NCBI GenBank assembly: GCA_903821365.1
Contig: CAIJKY010000013.1
Span: forward strand, 1 to 64,000
Direction of reading: 5' to 3'
Length of the DNA: 64,000 bases
DNA from: an uncultured bacterium
Lineage (GTDB): Bacteria > Patescibacteriota > Saccharimonadia > Saccharimonadales > Saccharimonadaceae
The notes beneath the pieces were generated by a model. That model was not told where the DNA came from and did no database searches. It was given only the letters and a program-made list of their open reading frames with translations. Below are positions 13,712-22,128 of the stretch, one piece after another. Both the position numbers and the translations under genes were made by a program. Position 1 is the stretch's first letter. Each line of letters starts with the position of its first letter.

Positions 13712-14309
13712 ACAGGCCAATGCCACCGACATAGAGTCCTCTGCTCGCCATCGTATTAGCATCAAATGCCGATTGTTCAGCATCGTGGAGAGCGGTTGTC
13801 GCCGTACTTTCGCCTACAATTCGAGTTGTCGAGAATGGTCCACTGGTTGCATCTTCGCTGTCACCCTTGTCACTGCCGACCTTATCCCAAGACACCATAA
13901 CGCCATCAGCGTATGTTTGGTATGCCTTCCACTGCAGTTCGCCTGGCTGTGCAGGTACTTTACCGCTAAAGGTAAACTCATCACGTAGCCCGCTATCGAT
14001 CGCTCCATCGCTCCAGGTAATCGACTTAACATTCGCATCTTCGCCGCTACCATCTTTATCCATGCTGATTTGCCAACCAAGCTTAACATTCGGCGTAACA
14101 TTAGTCAGGCCGCCAGGGATAACGAGGCGTACGCTTGTCGTTGGAACCTGTCGCTCATTTGGCACACCGATTGTAAATGTCTGGTAATCTGCAGTCACGG
14201 CTTCGTTTGGCTTGACGACAACATGCGCCAATGCCGGCGTTGTTGTGCTCAGCGCAATACAACTTGCAACAACGGCGATAAGGATGACTTTTGGTGTTCG
14301 TAATTTCAT
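13662..14309 (-). CDS. YcnI-like (DUF1775) exported protein
   Basis: A 215-residue protein. After a signal peptide ending at ALAHVVVKPNEAV the domain starts with His, as in YcnI proteins where this N-terminal His binds copper. WQISMDKDGSG, WSDGAID and LQWKAYQTYADG match the DUF1775 core. A C-terminal transmembrane helix and basic tail (about residues 193-215) anchor it outside. It is the last gene of a three-gene set with an exported AHVL protein and a ferric-reductase-like membrane protein, pointing to copper or redox-metal handling at the envelope. Confidence 0.85.
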   Translation of the reverse strand: MKLRTPKVILIAVVASCIALSTTTPALAHVVVKPNEAVTADYQTFTIGVPNERQVPTTSVRLVIPGGLTNVTPNVKLGWQISMDKDGSGEDANVKSITWSDGAIDSGLRDEFTFSGKVPAQPGELQWKAYQTYADGVMVSWDKVGSDKGDSEDATSGPFSTTRIVGESTATTALHDAEQSAFDANTMASRGLYVGGIGLFIGLVALYLATRKRVL

Positions 14310-14359
14310 AGTAATAACCCTCTTGCTTATAACGTTTCGATTAATAATACTGTACCATA

Positions 14360-14902
14360 TCAGCGACTACTCATTGCAATCGCCTTACGATTATTGGCTG
14401 CCAAAATAACAAGGACAATCGCCGCAACTACCGCGCCCACCATGAGCAGCTCAGCCCAGTCATAACGCGGTTGTTGCAACGGACTGGTTTCTACCCCACG
14501 CGAGACACGCTGAACATAATCAAACGTACGTCCCGTACCCTTCGTGTCATTCGTTTTCGTCACAAGCTCCATGCGATACACGCCCTGACTCGCAAAGGTA
14601 TACACCGCGGTAATTGTATTGCCAGCGATTTTTGCCGGTACGTCGCTGCGCTGACCCTTATCGTCACGAATGGTAAGTATAGCCGTGTAATTTCCTGTCG
14701 CCAGTGCCTCGCTTTGGATATCAAAGAATAAATTGCTTGATTCGCCCGCGATTGGATCATCGTCGGGCTGTACATGTAAAATTGCCCCGACTTGCTTGGT
14801 CGTGTCAGTAATCAAAACATGTGCCCGCGCAACCGGTGCGTTAAAGGTCGCGAGCGCAAGAAGCGCGAATAAACAGCCCATGCCTAGCATCATTTTACGC
14901 AT
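14360..14902 (-). CDS. Exported protein with C-terminal anchor, metal-operon partner
   Basis: A 180-residue protein from the ATG 14902, which overlaps the upstream gene's stop by 8 nt (ATGCGTAA). The signal peptide ends at ARAHVLITD, so the mature N-terminus may again be a His as in CopC or YcnI domains. An immunoglobulin-like beta domain of about 110 residues follows, then a C-terminal membrane helix. The family was not firmly recognised (FixH/CopC-like folds are candidates). Coupled with 14895 and 13662. Confidence 0.65.
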   Translation of the reverse strand: MRKMMLGMGCLFALLALATFNAPVARAHVLITDTTKQVGAILHVQPDDDPIAGESSNLFFDIQSEALATGNYTAILTIRDDKGQRSDVPAKIAGNTITAVYTFASQGVYRMELVTKTNDTKGTGRTFDYVQRVSRGVETSPLQQPRYDWAELLMVGAVVAAIVLVILAANNRKAIAMSSR

Positions 14903-15686
14903 GCCGTACCGCCAAAGCACCAACAGTAGCACTGTTCGCGCCGTGATAATTTTGTACAAGTAAAGGAACAGAAAGCAGTAGCATTAGGCAAATCATCCAC
15001 AGCCCAAGAAATGCGGTGTAAAAGTACTCTGGTCGACGCAGCTCAGCGAACTGCTTTGCCAGCAGTGTCGTCGTTCGAAACATCTCAAGCCCAGCTAATA
15101 CGCCAAGTGCGATAAACGCCGTCCAACGCACCCATTCATACTCTAAATGTGTCCCGATCATCCAAATATGCAAGATAGCAAGTACACCACCAATATAGCC
15201 CAATCGATGCAGCCATTTCCAACGGATAAACGTCATAAATCGTATGACACTATCAAATGAAGTAAGCGCCATAATCAATAGAATAGCCACAGCCGCAACA
15301 CCTGCGCCCAGCGACCATTTGAACAGCGGCGGCAAATAGCCGATCTCACTCAGCCCGCCCAATTGTCCCCACAGAGCAACACCTAAGTGGAGGAGTGCAA
15401 AGTAGGCTGCCGACACACCGATTGCGCGTCGTGCAAATGTTAATCGCGCTAGTCGCTGTTTACCAAAAACATATGTCAGCGGTGATATTGCAAGTGCCAC
15501 ATACCAAAGCAATAGACTCATAAGTCCGTACACCTGTTCGGTACGAATATATAATAATTGATCGCTCGCTATTGTAAGTCGAAGCGCGCCAAAGACGAAC
15601 ACGCTCGCGCACAAGGCACTCACAAGAATGTAAAAACGGCTGTTCTGTAAGAGATGTATGCGAGTCGGACGTGGTTGATTTTTCAC
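14895..15686 (-). CDS. Ferric-reductase-like heme membrane protein
   Basis: A 263-residue protein with about seven hydrophobic helices. His residues lie in opposed helices (FALLHLGVALWG, WKWLHRLGYIGGVLAILHIWMI), as expected of a bis-His heme b protein of the ferric reductase/MsrQ superfamily. No flavin or NAD domain is attached. First gene of the operon with the two exported His-start proteins, so it may pass electrons to an external metal centre. A second, shorter protein of this type is at 21505. Confidence 0.78.
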   Translation of the reverse strand: MKNQPRPTRIHLLQNSRFYILVSALCASVFVFGALRLTIASDQLLYIRTEQVYGLMSLLLWYVALAISPLTYVFGKQRLARLTFARRAIGVSAAYFALLHLGVALWGQLGGLSEIGYLPPLFKWSLGAGVAAVAILLIMALTSFDSVIRFMTFIRWKWLHRLGYIGGVLAILHIWMIGTHLEYEWVRWTAFIALGVLAGLEMFRTTTLLAKQFAELRRPEYFYTAFLGLWMICLMLLLSVPLLVQNYHGANSATVGALAVRHA

Positions 15687-15757
15687 ACTCTCATCATACC
15701 AAGAAAAGAGCGTCCTGCTACAATACTACTAAAGAAAATAACCAAGAAAGTACTCCC

Positions 15758-16363
15758 ATGATTGAAATTGAACAGCGCTACAAGATTGTTGCGCCCGATG
15801 TCACCATCGCTCAACTAGCCGAATACGGCGCTACTCTAACTGGAAAAAAACATGTTATCGATGAATGGTTCACGCCGACATACGTCCACTCACAGGCCGA
15901 TGAAGAAGACTGGTTCGACGCAAAACATGGACTTGCCTATCGCATCCGCCGTGTCGAAAAAGCCGATGGCAGCTGGGATACTTTGCTCGACACAAAACAG
16001 CTCACCGAAGACAGCAACCACAACACTTTCAAGGAAGAAATCATCATGCGCGATGACGAAGCCGCAATGCGTTCTTTATTAGAAGAAAAAAATTATTACA
16101 ACTGGCTCACCATTGATAAACAGCGTTACAGTTTTGCCTCACCAGACCCCGAGCTGATCATCACCATGGACACTATTGTTGGCGTGCAAGAAGCGCTTGG
16201 TCTCGACACCGTACTCGAGATCGAGTACGCAGGTGATGCACCGCGAGACCAAGCGCTTGAGAAACTTGCTAGCTTTGCGGAGACGCTCGACCTTGCGCCC
16301 GAACTCTTGTTTGAAAAGAGCTTGACGGTTGAGTCGATGCGCGTCCTCGCTCGGTTTAAATAG
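15758..16363 (+). CDS. CYTH-domain phosphohydrolase
   Basis: A 201-residue protein that starts MIEIEQRYKI, the ExE signature of the CYTH (CyaB/thiamine triphosphatase) tunnel fold. Charged strands with RIRRV, DTKQ, FKEEII, ITMDTIVG and LEIEY follow in the usual order. Such enzymes act on triphosphates or inorganic tripolyphosphate with Mg2+. The ATG 15758 is chosen because the longer frame has no family similarity upstream. Single gene. Confidence 0.83.
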   Translation: MIEIEQRYKIVAPDVTIAQLAEYGATLTGKKHVIDEWFTPTYVHSQADEEDWFDAKHGLAYRIRRVEKADGSWDTLLDTKQLTEDSNHNTFKEEIIMRDDEAAMRSLLEEKNYYNWLTIDKQRYSFASPDPELIITMDTIVGVQEALGLDTVLEIEYAGDAPRDQALEKLASFAETLDLAPELLFEKSLTVESMRVLARFK

Positions 16364-16366
16364 CGA

Positions 16367-16867
16367 CTACTTGTTTTGCACTGTTTTCAGTAAGTCGTCG
16401 AGCAAGCCCCAGGTTTCTTTCATGCCTTCAAGCATACCCATTGCAACGATCTTTTCGCGTTCTTCGACCGTTTTGTATTCGCCGTGTAGAGTCAGTGTTG
16501 TTTTGCCGTCTTGTTCTTCGAAAGTAACAGTCGAAATGCCAGTAGGCAGGTCGTTGTTTTCGTTACCCGCTTCGTCAGAAAATGCATCACGAAATACGAT
16601 CTTGTTTGGCTCATCAATTTCTTGATATACTGCCTTGCCCCAGGCTTTTTCGCCATTTGGCCCAACCATGTTGTAGTGCCAGACGCCACCTGGACGGAAA
16701 TCAATATCGCAGACGTCGACTGGCCAGCTGCTTGGACCCCACCATTTAGCGACATGTTCAGGCTCTTTGAACATCGAGAATACGAGTGCTTTTGGCGCAT
16801 CGTATACGCGTGAGATTGTAATGCTTTTACCGTCTTGTGCGATTGTTGTTGTGCCTTCTGTGGCCAT
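16367..16867 (-). CDS. AHSA1/SRPBCC-domain protein
   Basis: A 166-residue protein with ISRVYDAPKALVFSMFKEPEHVAKWWGP near the N-terminus and an END in TWGLLDDLLKTV, typical of the AHSA1 (Hsp90 activator-like) branch of SRPBCC proteins. It follows an ArsR regulator gene after 1 nt; such pairs are common and the regulator usually controls this gene. The Shine-Dalgarno AAAGGAG is inside the end of the regulator gene. Confidence 0.88.
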   Translation of the reverse strand: MATEGTTTIAQDGKSITISRVYDAPKALVFSMFKEPEHVAKWWGPSSWPVDVCDIDFRPGGVWHYNMVGPNGEKAWGKAVYQEIDEPNKIVFRDAFSDEAGNENNDLPTGISTVTFEEQDGKTTLTLHGEYKTVEEREKIVAMGMLEGMKETWGLLDDLLKTVQNK

Positions 16868-16868
16868 G

Positions 16869-17261
16869 CTATTGCTCCTTTGTTGTTGAGGTTGCTTGTA
16901 TCTTCTGCAAATATACCGCTAAATTATCCAGACTTCCTTCCCACAGTTCACGGTAAGCTTCGAGCCACTCGGTTGCGCCCTTAAGGGTTTCGGCTTCGAG
17001 ATGACACGGACGCCATTGCGCATTCCTGGCGCGCGTAATAAGACCTGCCGCTTCAAGCACTTTCAGATGCTTCGATATTGCTGGCAAGCTCATTGCGTAC
17101 GGCGCAGCCAGCTCGTTAACTGTTGCATCACCACTCCGTAGTCGCAATAAAATTGAGCGTCTCGTGGGGTCTGCTAAAGCTGCAAAGATGGCGTTCAATG
17201 CGTCTTCCGAGGTGTGCGCGTTGGTTGTCTTGGTGTATTTAACTGTTTGGTTAATTACCAT
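16869..17261 (-). CDS. ArsR-family transcriptional regulator
   Basis: A 130-residue winged-helix protein: AIFAALADPTRRSILLRLRSGDATVNELAAPYAMSLPAISKHLKVLEAAGLI is the classic helix-turn-helix. No Cys pair for metal sensing is visible, so it belongs to the non-metal subgroup found with SRPBCC genes. TATAGT sits 6 nt before the ATG 17261, supporting that start and a leaderless mRNA. Operon with 16367. Confidence 0.9.
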   Translation of the reverse strand: MVINQTVKYTKTTNAHTSEDALNAIFAALADPTRRSILLRLRSGDATVNELAAPYAMSLPAISKHLKVLEAAGLITRARNAQWRPCHLEAETLKGATEWLEAYRELWEGSLDNLAVYLQKIQATSTTKEQ

Positions 17262-17330
17262 GAGATTACTATACCGCGTCTTACATAATTCCGTCAATAA
17301 TAAAGTGCAAATTAAGTTAACAACCATAAA

Positions 17331-17359
17331 TTGACACTAAGTAAATTAATTTATATAAT
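17331..17359 (+). promoter_or_regulatory. Promoter of the cargo gene at 17436
   Basis: TTGACA (17331-17336), a 17-nt spacer and TATAAT (17354-17359): both boxes are perfect consensus, the strongest promoter seen here. Leader of about 70 nt. Confidence 0.85.
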
Positions 17360-17393
17360 ATACTTATTAAGCACCGCTTTGTACTTCTATTTG

Positions 17394-17415
17394 TAACTAA
17401 TCAGCCCACCACAAC
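17394..17415 (+). promoter_or_regulatory. Leader panhandle arms of the gene at 17436
   Basis: Arm a TAACTAATCAG (17394-17404) directly followed by arm b CCCACCACAAC (17405-17415). Arm b complements 17912-17922 and arm a complements 17968-17978 (one U-G pair). The Shine-Dalgarno sequence lies further downstream and stays outside this helix. Confidence 0.85.
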
Positions 17416-17435
17416 CTACTAAAAGAAGGTGAACT

Positions 17436-17882
17436 GTGCCCGAACAAGTTTTGCTGAGAATTACCCAGCTCGATGTCGGCGGCGAACAGCAGCGGGTTGT
17501 CTACCCTGCTGGCAGCTCGGCCAGGGTCGGAACCATAACGGCCGAGCTATGCAGTGCCGCTACCGTTGCTCTGATGGTCGCGATGATCATCGACCAGAGC
17601 AGGCTGAGTGGCTCGGAGCACCCGATCGTCCAGTGCATCACGCCACCGGACGGTCCACTGCGCCTTGTCCACAGCAACTACTATGGGCCGGGCGCCATCA
17701 AGAATGGCGCAGCCGATCCCACTGCATACTACCTGTACGAGGTGACGCCCATACGAGAGGGCGACCCGCACTTCCAGGCCATCGTACGCATGGTGGTCAT
17801 GGCGATGACCAGTTCGTGCGGGCTCCGACGAAATCAGATCGCGGCAGGCATCCCCGAGTGGAGCTGGCCGCTGGAGATGTAG
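17436..17882 (+). CDS. Hypothetical protein, GC-rich cargo gene with panhandle
   Basis: A 148-residue protein starting at the GTG 17436 with AGAAGG about 6 nt upstream. No signal peptide or known domain; an alpha-helical Ala/Met-rich stretch (TAELCSAATVALMVAMIID) and a central YYGPGAIKNGAADPTAYYLYEV region are notable. GC-rich third positions. It is flanked by complementary leader and trailer arms of 11 + 11 bp but, unlike A-E, has no hammerhead after it. Function unknown. Confidence 0.72.
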   Translation: MPEQVLLRITQLDVGGEQQRVVYPAGSSARVGTITAELCSAATVALMVAMIIDQSRLSGSEHPIVQCITPPDGPLRLVHSNYYGPGAIKNGAADPTAYYLYEVTPIREGDPHFQAIVRMVVMAMTSSCGLRRNQIAAGIPEWSWPLEM

Positions 17883-17911
17883 CAAGCGCTCGCTGGAGCC
17901 TGTGTGAATCC

Positions 17912-17978
17912 GTTGTGGTGGGCAACGATACCAGCGCCATCTGCGCGCTGGTATCGTCCACCTCAGGCTGATTGGTTA
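17912..17978 (+). promoter_or_regulatory. 3' panhandle arms and hairpin of the gene at 17436
   Basis: b' GTTGTGGTGGG (17912-17922), a 12-bp hairpin ACGATACCAGCG/CGCTGGTATCGT (17925-17957), and a' CTGATTGGTTA (17968-17978). CCACC (17958-17962) can instead pair locally with GGTGG (17917-17921) and lengthen the hairpin, which would free arm b. Confidence 0.85.
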
Positions 17979-17988
17979 TAAATAACAG

Positions 17989-19491
17989 TTACAGCGCAAA
18001 CTGCTCAACCGGTGCGAAATCATCAGTTAAAATAGCGTCTTTTTGTAGCGGCAGCTGAATTTGATCACGAATCATCACTGAAAACTCACGATGTGACGAC
18101 GTTACTGCCTGCAAGCGCTCCCGGGTCAGTGGCTGTTTTGAAGCAATGAGCATAAGGTTCTGTTTAACAGCACGATCATATACCGGTGCCACAGGATACA
18201 CGCCCACATGCGCAAACTGCGAACCAAAAGTGTTGGCGACATATCGTATCATATTGCTTTGCTGACCCTCCACGGCCGAGATGATATTAACCACCACAAT
18301 ACCGTCCTTGTCGGTTGCACTCGCCATACGAGCAACAGCTTGCTGACTCAGCAATTGAAACGGCGGTACCGTTGCGCTAAAGGCATCAAGAAAGATCATC
18401 GCATAGCCGCTGTGATTCTCGTTTAGGTAGGTTCGGCCGTCGGCGGCAATGATTTTTAGGTTCTGCGGCTGCTTAAAATTAAAATACTGTTTACTAATGA
18501 CTGGCAACTGTTCGTCAATCTCAACAGTATCAACCTTTGCACGCGGCTCTTGCCTTGCAAGGTACTCGGGGAACGTAAAAGCGCCGCCGCCAATAATTAA
18601 ATATTTACTCGCGTCTGGACGGAGCTGCGAGGCATAGCTAAATCCTCGAATATACGAAAAGGGCTGGCCTTGAGTGCCGTCGATATAGACGCCAGACTGT
18701 AAGCCATTACGATCAGTCTGATACACGCGCACTTGAGCGTTATTGAGTGGCACATCACGGATAATCACGCGACTATATGCGGTATTGATCTCATCGACAA
18801 AACCACTGAGCATTGGTTTCGGCGACAAAAAACCAAGCACTATGATAAAAATAAACATGCCTAGCTGTAGATACCAGTATTTTTTTGTCAGCATCAACAG
18901 ACTCACTAACACCAAACCACCAGCGAGATAGGCCAGCAAATGTTGTGTGCCAACAACTCCAAACAGCCAGTAGCCTGTCATAAAAGTGCCGACAAGCGAA
19001 CCAACTGTGCTCGCAGCATCAATTCGCGACAATCGTCGTCCACTCGTTGCCACCGACTCGATACTTAAACGCGCCAGGTATGGTGATATTGAGCCCAGCA
19101 AAAAGGTTGGTAAAGCAAACAAAGCAATGCTCGCGAATAATGCCTCAACCTGTAACGGCAACTGCCAATCGGTTAGCCATAGAAGCACTGAATCTTTGAG
19201 AATATTGGTTGCGGCAATCATCAACGCGCCGCCAAGCAACAGCAAGACGATATCGCTTGCTTGTTTTCGTTTATCGGCCAAGATTCCCCCAAACGCATAG
19301 CCGAGCGCCAGCGCAGTCAGTATGATGCCAATGATGCTTGTCCAGGTATAAATTGTGTCGCCTAAGTACGGCGCAATAATCCGCGCGGCAGCGAGCTCGA
19401 AAGTCAGAACAGACATGCCGATGAAAAAAGCGGTCAGCTCGTAGCGTGAGATAGAGGTGCGAAATAGCTGTTTTGCGAGGGGCGTTGTCAT
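17989..19491 (-). CDS. Fused membrane transporter-like / spermidine synthase-like protein
   Basis: A 500-residue protein. The N-terminal half has about eight hydrophobic helices. The C-terminal half is a Rossmann methyltransferase-type domain with LIIGGGAFTFPEYLARQEP, VDTVEIDEQLP, IIAADGRTYL and MIFLDAFS, as in polyamine aminopropyltransferase-like proteins. Such fusions are widespread and mostly uncharacterised; the loops that bind putrescine cannot be confirmed. Tail to tail with 17436. Confidence 0.82.
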   Translation of the reverse strand: MTTPLAKQLFRTSISRYELTAFFIGMSVLTFELAAARIIAPYLGDTIYTWTSIIGIILTALALGYAFGGILADKRKQASDIVLLLLGGALMIAATNILKDSVLLWLTDWQLPLQVEALFASIALFALPTFLLGSISPYLARLSIESVATSGRRLSRIDAASTVGSLVGTFMTGYWLFGVVGTQHLLAYLAGGLVLVSLLMLTKKYWYLQLGMFIFIIVLGFLSPKPMLSGFVDEINTAYSRVIIRDVPLNNAQVRVYQTDRNGLQSGVYIDGTQGQPFSYIRGFSYASQLRPDASKYLIIGGGAFTFPEYLARQEPRAKVDTVEIDEQLPVISKQYFNFKQPQNLKIIAADGRTYLNENHSGYAMIFLDAFSATVPPFQLLSQQAVARMASATDKDGIVVVNIISAVEGQQSNMIRYVANTFGSQFAHVGVYPVAPVYDRAVKQNLMLIASKQPLTRERLQAVTSSHREFSVMIRDQIQLPLQKDAILTDDFAPVEQFAL

Positions 19492-19592
19492 ATGAATAGC
19501 GTACCATATCAGTGTAAGTCGACGTAGCGAGCCCTCAGGCTACTTTAAGCATACATAAGCAAACCCTCAAGTATAGAGCGCATTATACGTTC

Positions 19593-20588
19593 ATGATACG
19601 CAACTACACAGTCCACACCGTTAATCGCCATGCCACTTATACACTGCTCGAGCTCGCGCCCATTAATGGCAACTCCTTGCCTCATGAAGCTGGTCAATAC
19701 GTTGCGATACGTGCTTTGCACGGTGCGGCGAGCACACCTGTACGCGCTTTTTCGATCGTTAGCGAGCCGTCTGCCGCAAACCTCCAGTTGGCATTTCGGC
19801 GCAGTGGCGCGCTCACTGAGCGACTCTCAAGTCTATATATTGGTGACGAAATTGAAGTACAAGGCCCGTTTGGATCGTTCGTATTGCCCGATGATACTGA
19901 TCCTATCGTCATGATCGCAGGCGGCATCGGTATAACACCCTTTATAAGTATGCTGCGCCACATGGTTACTACTGGAGATACGGCGCGAGCAGTCATCCTA
20001 ATTCATAGCAATCGCTCACTTTCCACAACTCCCTTTTATGACGAACTTCTCGACCTGCAAAAAAAGTTACCTAACCTACAAACTATTATATATACAGAGA
20101 ATGGCGAAGATACTAGCCATCAAGGTACCGTTAACCAGTCGGTCGTCTCACTAATCAACACATATGCCCCGACAGCAGACTACTATATATGCGGGCCAGA
20201 CTCATTGACCAATCTTTCAGTTGCCCTGCTGAACGACCAAGGGATTGGAGATGAAAGGATTTTTACTGAATCATTCGCACAGTCCAGCAAAAGTGATACC
20301 TCACGTACCTTGATCAAGCGAACAGTAATCGGCAGTGCTCTTGCACTCGCGAGCCTGGTTGGAGTTATCGGATTCCGCGATGTTAGCGGCAAACTCGCAA
20401 GCGCTAGTCAAACGCAGACATCAACTTCCACTGCCGCCCCAGCAAGTACGACACCTTCAAAAGATACCGCAACGAGCACTACCGACAACAATTCCAGCAG
20501 CTCAAGTTCCGACTCGTACACGCCAACGCAGACATACACAGCACCGACACAGACTACTTATCAGTCCCCTCGGGGTGGTGCATCGTGA
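19593..20588 (+). CDS. FNR-type NAD(P)H flavin oxidoreductase with anchored Ser/Thr tail
   Basis: A 331-residue protein. FAD part: RAFSIVSEP near residue 52 and GPFGSFVLP. NAD part: IAGGIGITPFISMLRHM, ILIHSNRS and YYICGPDSL (residues about 107-205). A single transmembrane helix follows (about 240-260), then a low-complexity tail of about 70 Ser, Thr and Gln residues ending PRGGAS. With the enzyme domain inside, the tail would be outside. The stop overlaps the ApbE start (GTGA). It likely feeds electrons from NAD(P)H to the heme membrane protein at 21505. Confidence 0.83.
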   Translation: MIRNYTVHTVNRHATYTLLELAPINGNSLPHEAGQYVAIRALHGAASTPVRAFSIVSEPSAANLQLAFRRSGALTERLSSLYIGDEIEVQGPFGSFVLPDDTDPIVMIAGGIGITPFISMLRHMVTTGDTARAVILIHSNRSLSTTPFYDELLDLQKKLPNLQTIIYTENGEDTSHQGTVNQSVVSLINTYAPTADYYICGPDSLTNLSVALLNDQGIGDERIFTESFAQSSKSDTSRTLIKRTVIGSALALASLVGVIGFRDVSGKLASASQTQTSTSTAAPASTTPSKDTATSTTDNNSSSSSSDSYTPTQTYTAPTQTTYQSPRGGAS

Positions 20589-21508
20589 TCACTCAGCAAA
20601 GTGGTGATGCACTCGGCTCAAAAGTTTTATTCACATTACGCACAGCAAATGCTCAAGACGCAAACGATATATTAGCAAAAATTCGTATATTTCTTGGTGA
20701 TTTCGAGGCCCGATTCAGCCGCTTTTTACCCGATAGCGAGCTGACAAGAGTCAACAAAAAAGCCGGCGAATGGACCATCGTTTCTGATGAATTCATACGG
20801 CTCGCCAAGCAGGCCCAAATAATGCAAAGAGAAACCGATGGCTTATATAACCCATTGCTTTTAGCGCAATTACAAGCAGCAGGCTACCTCAAAAGCTGGA
20901 CTGGTAGCCCGCGAGCAAACGCTGTAACGGCTCCAGACTTTAGTAATCGAGTACTTTCAGACACGCTCCAAGCTAGCTTTGAGTTACGCCAAAATTCCAT
21001 CCGTATCCCCGCCACAAGCGCGCTTGATTTTGGCGGCATAGGCAAAGGCTATGCCCTTGATTGTATTGCCGAGATTATCGAAGCAAACGGTTGCACAAAT
21101 TACTGGATATCGCTTGGTGGTGACATCCTCAGCTCTGGTACGCAAGAATTAGAGCTTCCATGGCTGGTTGAACTCGGTGCGCTACATGAGGGTGGTTCGG
21201 ATACAGATGATGTACCCATCCTTTCGCCAATGTATGAAATGCCCCATGAGCGACGAGCCATCGCCACATCGAGCATTCTTAAGCGACAAGGTAAAGATTG
21301 GCATCACCTTATCGATCCGCGCACTGGTAAGCCTGCAAACACATCAGTTCTCAGTGCAGTAGTTATTGCTAATAGCGGCGTCACAGCAGATGTAATGGCA
21401 AAATGTCTAATTATCGCCAGCAAAGAGGTAAAGTCATTTTGGCGAAAGCACACCCAAATCGATGCATATGCGCAGTACCGCACCCATTATGAACGGCTAC
21501 ACGTATGA
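20585..21508 (+). CDS. apbE: ApbE-like FAD:protein FMN transferase
   Basis: A 307-residue protein. It shows the ApbE order: RFSRFLPDSELTRVNKKAGEW, DGLYNPLLLAQL, SALDFGGIGKGYALDCI (about residues 138-160), WISLGGDI, then WHHLIDPRTGKPAN and GVTADVMAKCLII. These are the FAD- and Mg-binding segments that move FMN onto Ser or Thr of target proteins. No export signal is visible, although many ApbE proteins work outside. Middle gene of a three-gene redox operon, with overlapping start and stop codons on both sides. Confidence 0.9.
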   Translation: MITQQSGDALGSKVLFTLRTANAQDANDILAKIRIFLGDFEARFSRFLPDSELTRVNKKAGEWTIVSDEFIRLAKQAQIMQRETDGLYNPLLLAQLQAAGYLKSWTGSPRANAVTAPDFSNRVLSDTLQASFELRQNSIRIPATSALDFGGIGKGYALDCIAEIIEANGCTNYWISLGGDILSSGTQELELPWLVELGALHEGGSDTDDVPILSPMYEMPHERRAIATSSILKRQGKDWHHLIDPRTGKPANTSVLSAVVIANSGVTADVMAKCLIIASKEVKSFWRKHTQIDAYAQYRTHYERLHV

Positions 21509-22101
21509 ACCTCGCCATTAGCCGTATTCTTGATTCGTGGCCTTGGTATGTTATTCGCGGCACAGGCATCATTGCCATCGTTCTCTTGGTCACTCTCATG
21601 ATTAGTGGTATTGGCCAAGTCACCGGCTGGACCTACCGCTTCTTAGAACCAGTCAAAGCATGGCTAGTGCATAAATGGCTCAGCTACGCCTTGCTCGCCG
21701 CAGTCGCAATACATGCACTCACCTTGCTTATTGATCATTACGTTAGTTTTCATATCGTTGACCTAGTGGTGCCGTTCGCTAATTTATATACCAATCAATC
21801 AACCATTCTTGGTATGCCGCTCACATACGTAGCAATTCCCGCGGGAATAATCGCCGCATACGGCATCGTCTACATTGTTGCAACATCACTTGCATGGATC
21901 AATACAAAAAAACGTGCCTGGAAGTATTCGCATTTCGTTAGCTACGGCGTTATGGGACTTGTCTTTTTGCATGACTTAGGCGCGGGGAGCGACACGACGA
22001 GCGCTATCGTACGAGTTGCCTTGATAGGCCTTACTCTACTATTGGGCGCAGCGGTTGTGAGACGTACCGCGTTTCGCAGTACAAAGCCCGCAGAAACGTA
22101 G
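21505..22101 (+). CDS. Heme b membrane protein, ferric-reductase-like
   Basis: A 198-residue protein with about five membrane helices. His residues HKWLSYALLAAVAIHALTLLIDHY and HFVSYGVMGLVFLHDL are spaced as in bis-His heme helices. It overlaps apbE by ATGA. In context it is the likely membrane electron carrier between the NAD(P)H oxidoreductase and an outside flavin. Confidence 0.75.
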   Translation: MNLAISRILDSWPWYVIRGTGIIAIVLLVTLMISGIGQVTGWTYRFLEPVKAWLVHKWLSYALLAAVAIHALTLLIDHYVSFHIVDLVVPFANLYTNQSTILGMPLTYVAIPAGIIAAYGIVYIVATSLAWINTKKRAWKYSHFVSYGVMGLVFLHDLGAGSDTTSAIVRVALIGLTLLLGAAVVRRTAFRSTKPAET

Positions 22102-22128
22102 TATGATTGCTATAGAGATAGCAACACC

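Noticed and set aside
17429-17971. 180-codon alternative frame over the gene at 17436
   Set aside because: Low-complexity Arg/His/Pro product typical of a shifted frame in GC-rich DNA; the GTG 17436 frame has Shine-Dalgarno and normal composition.
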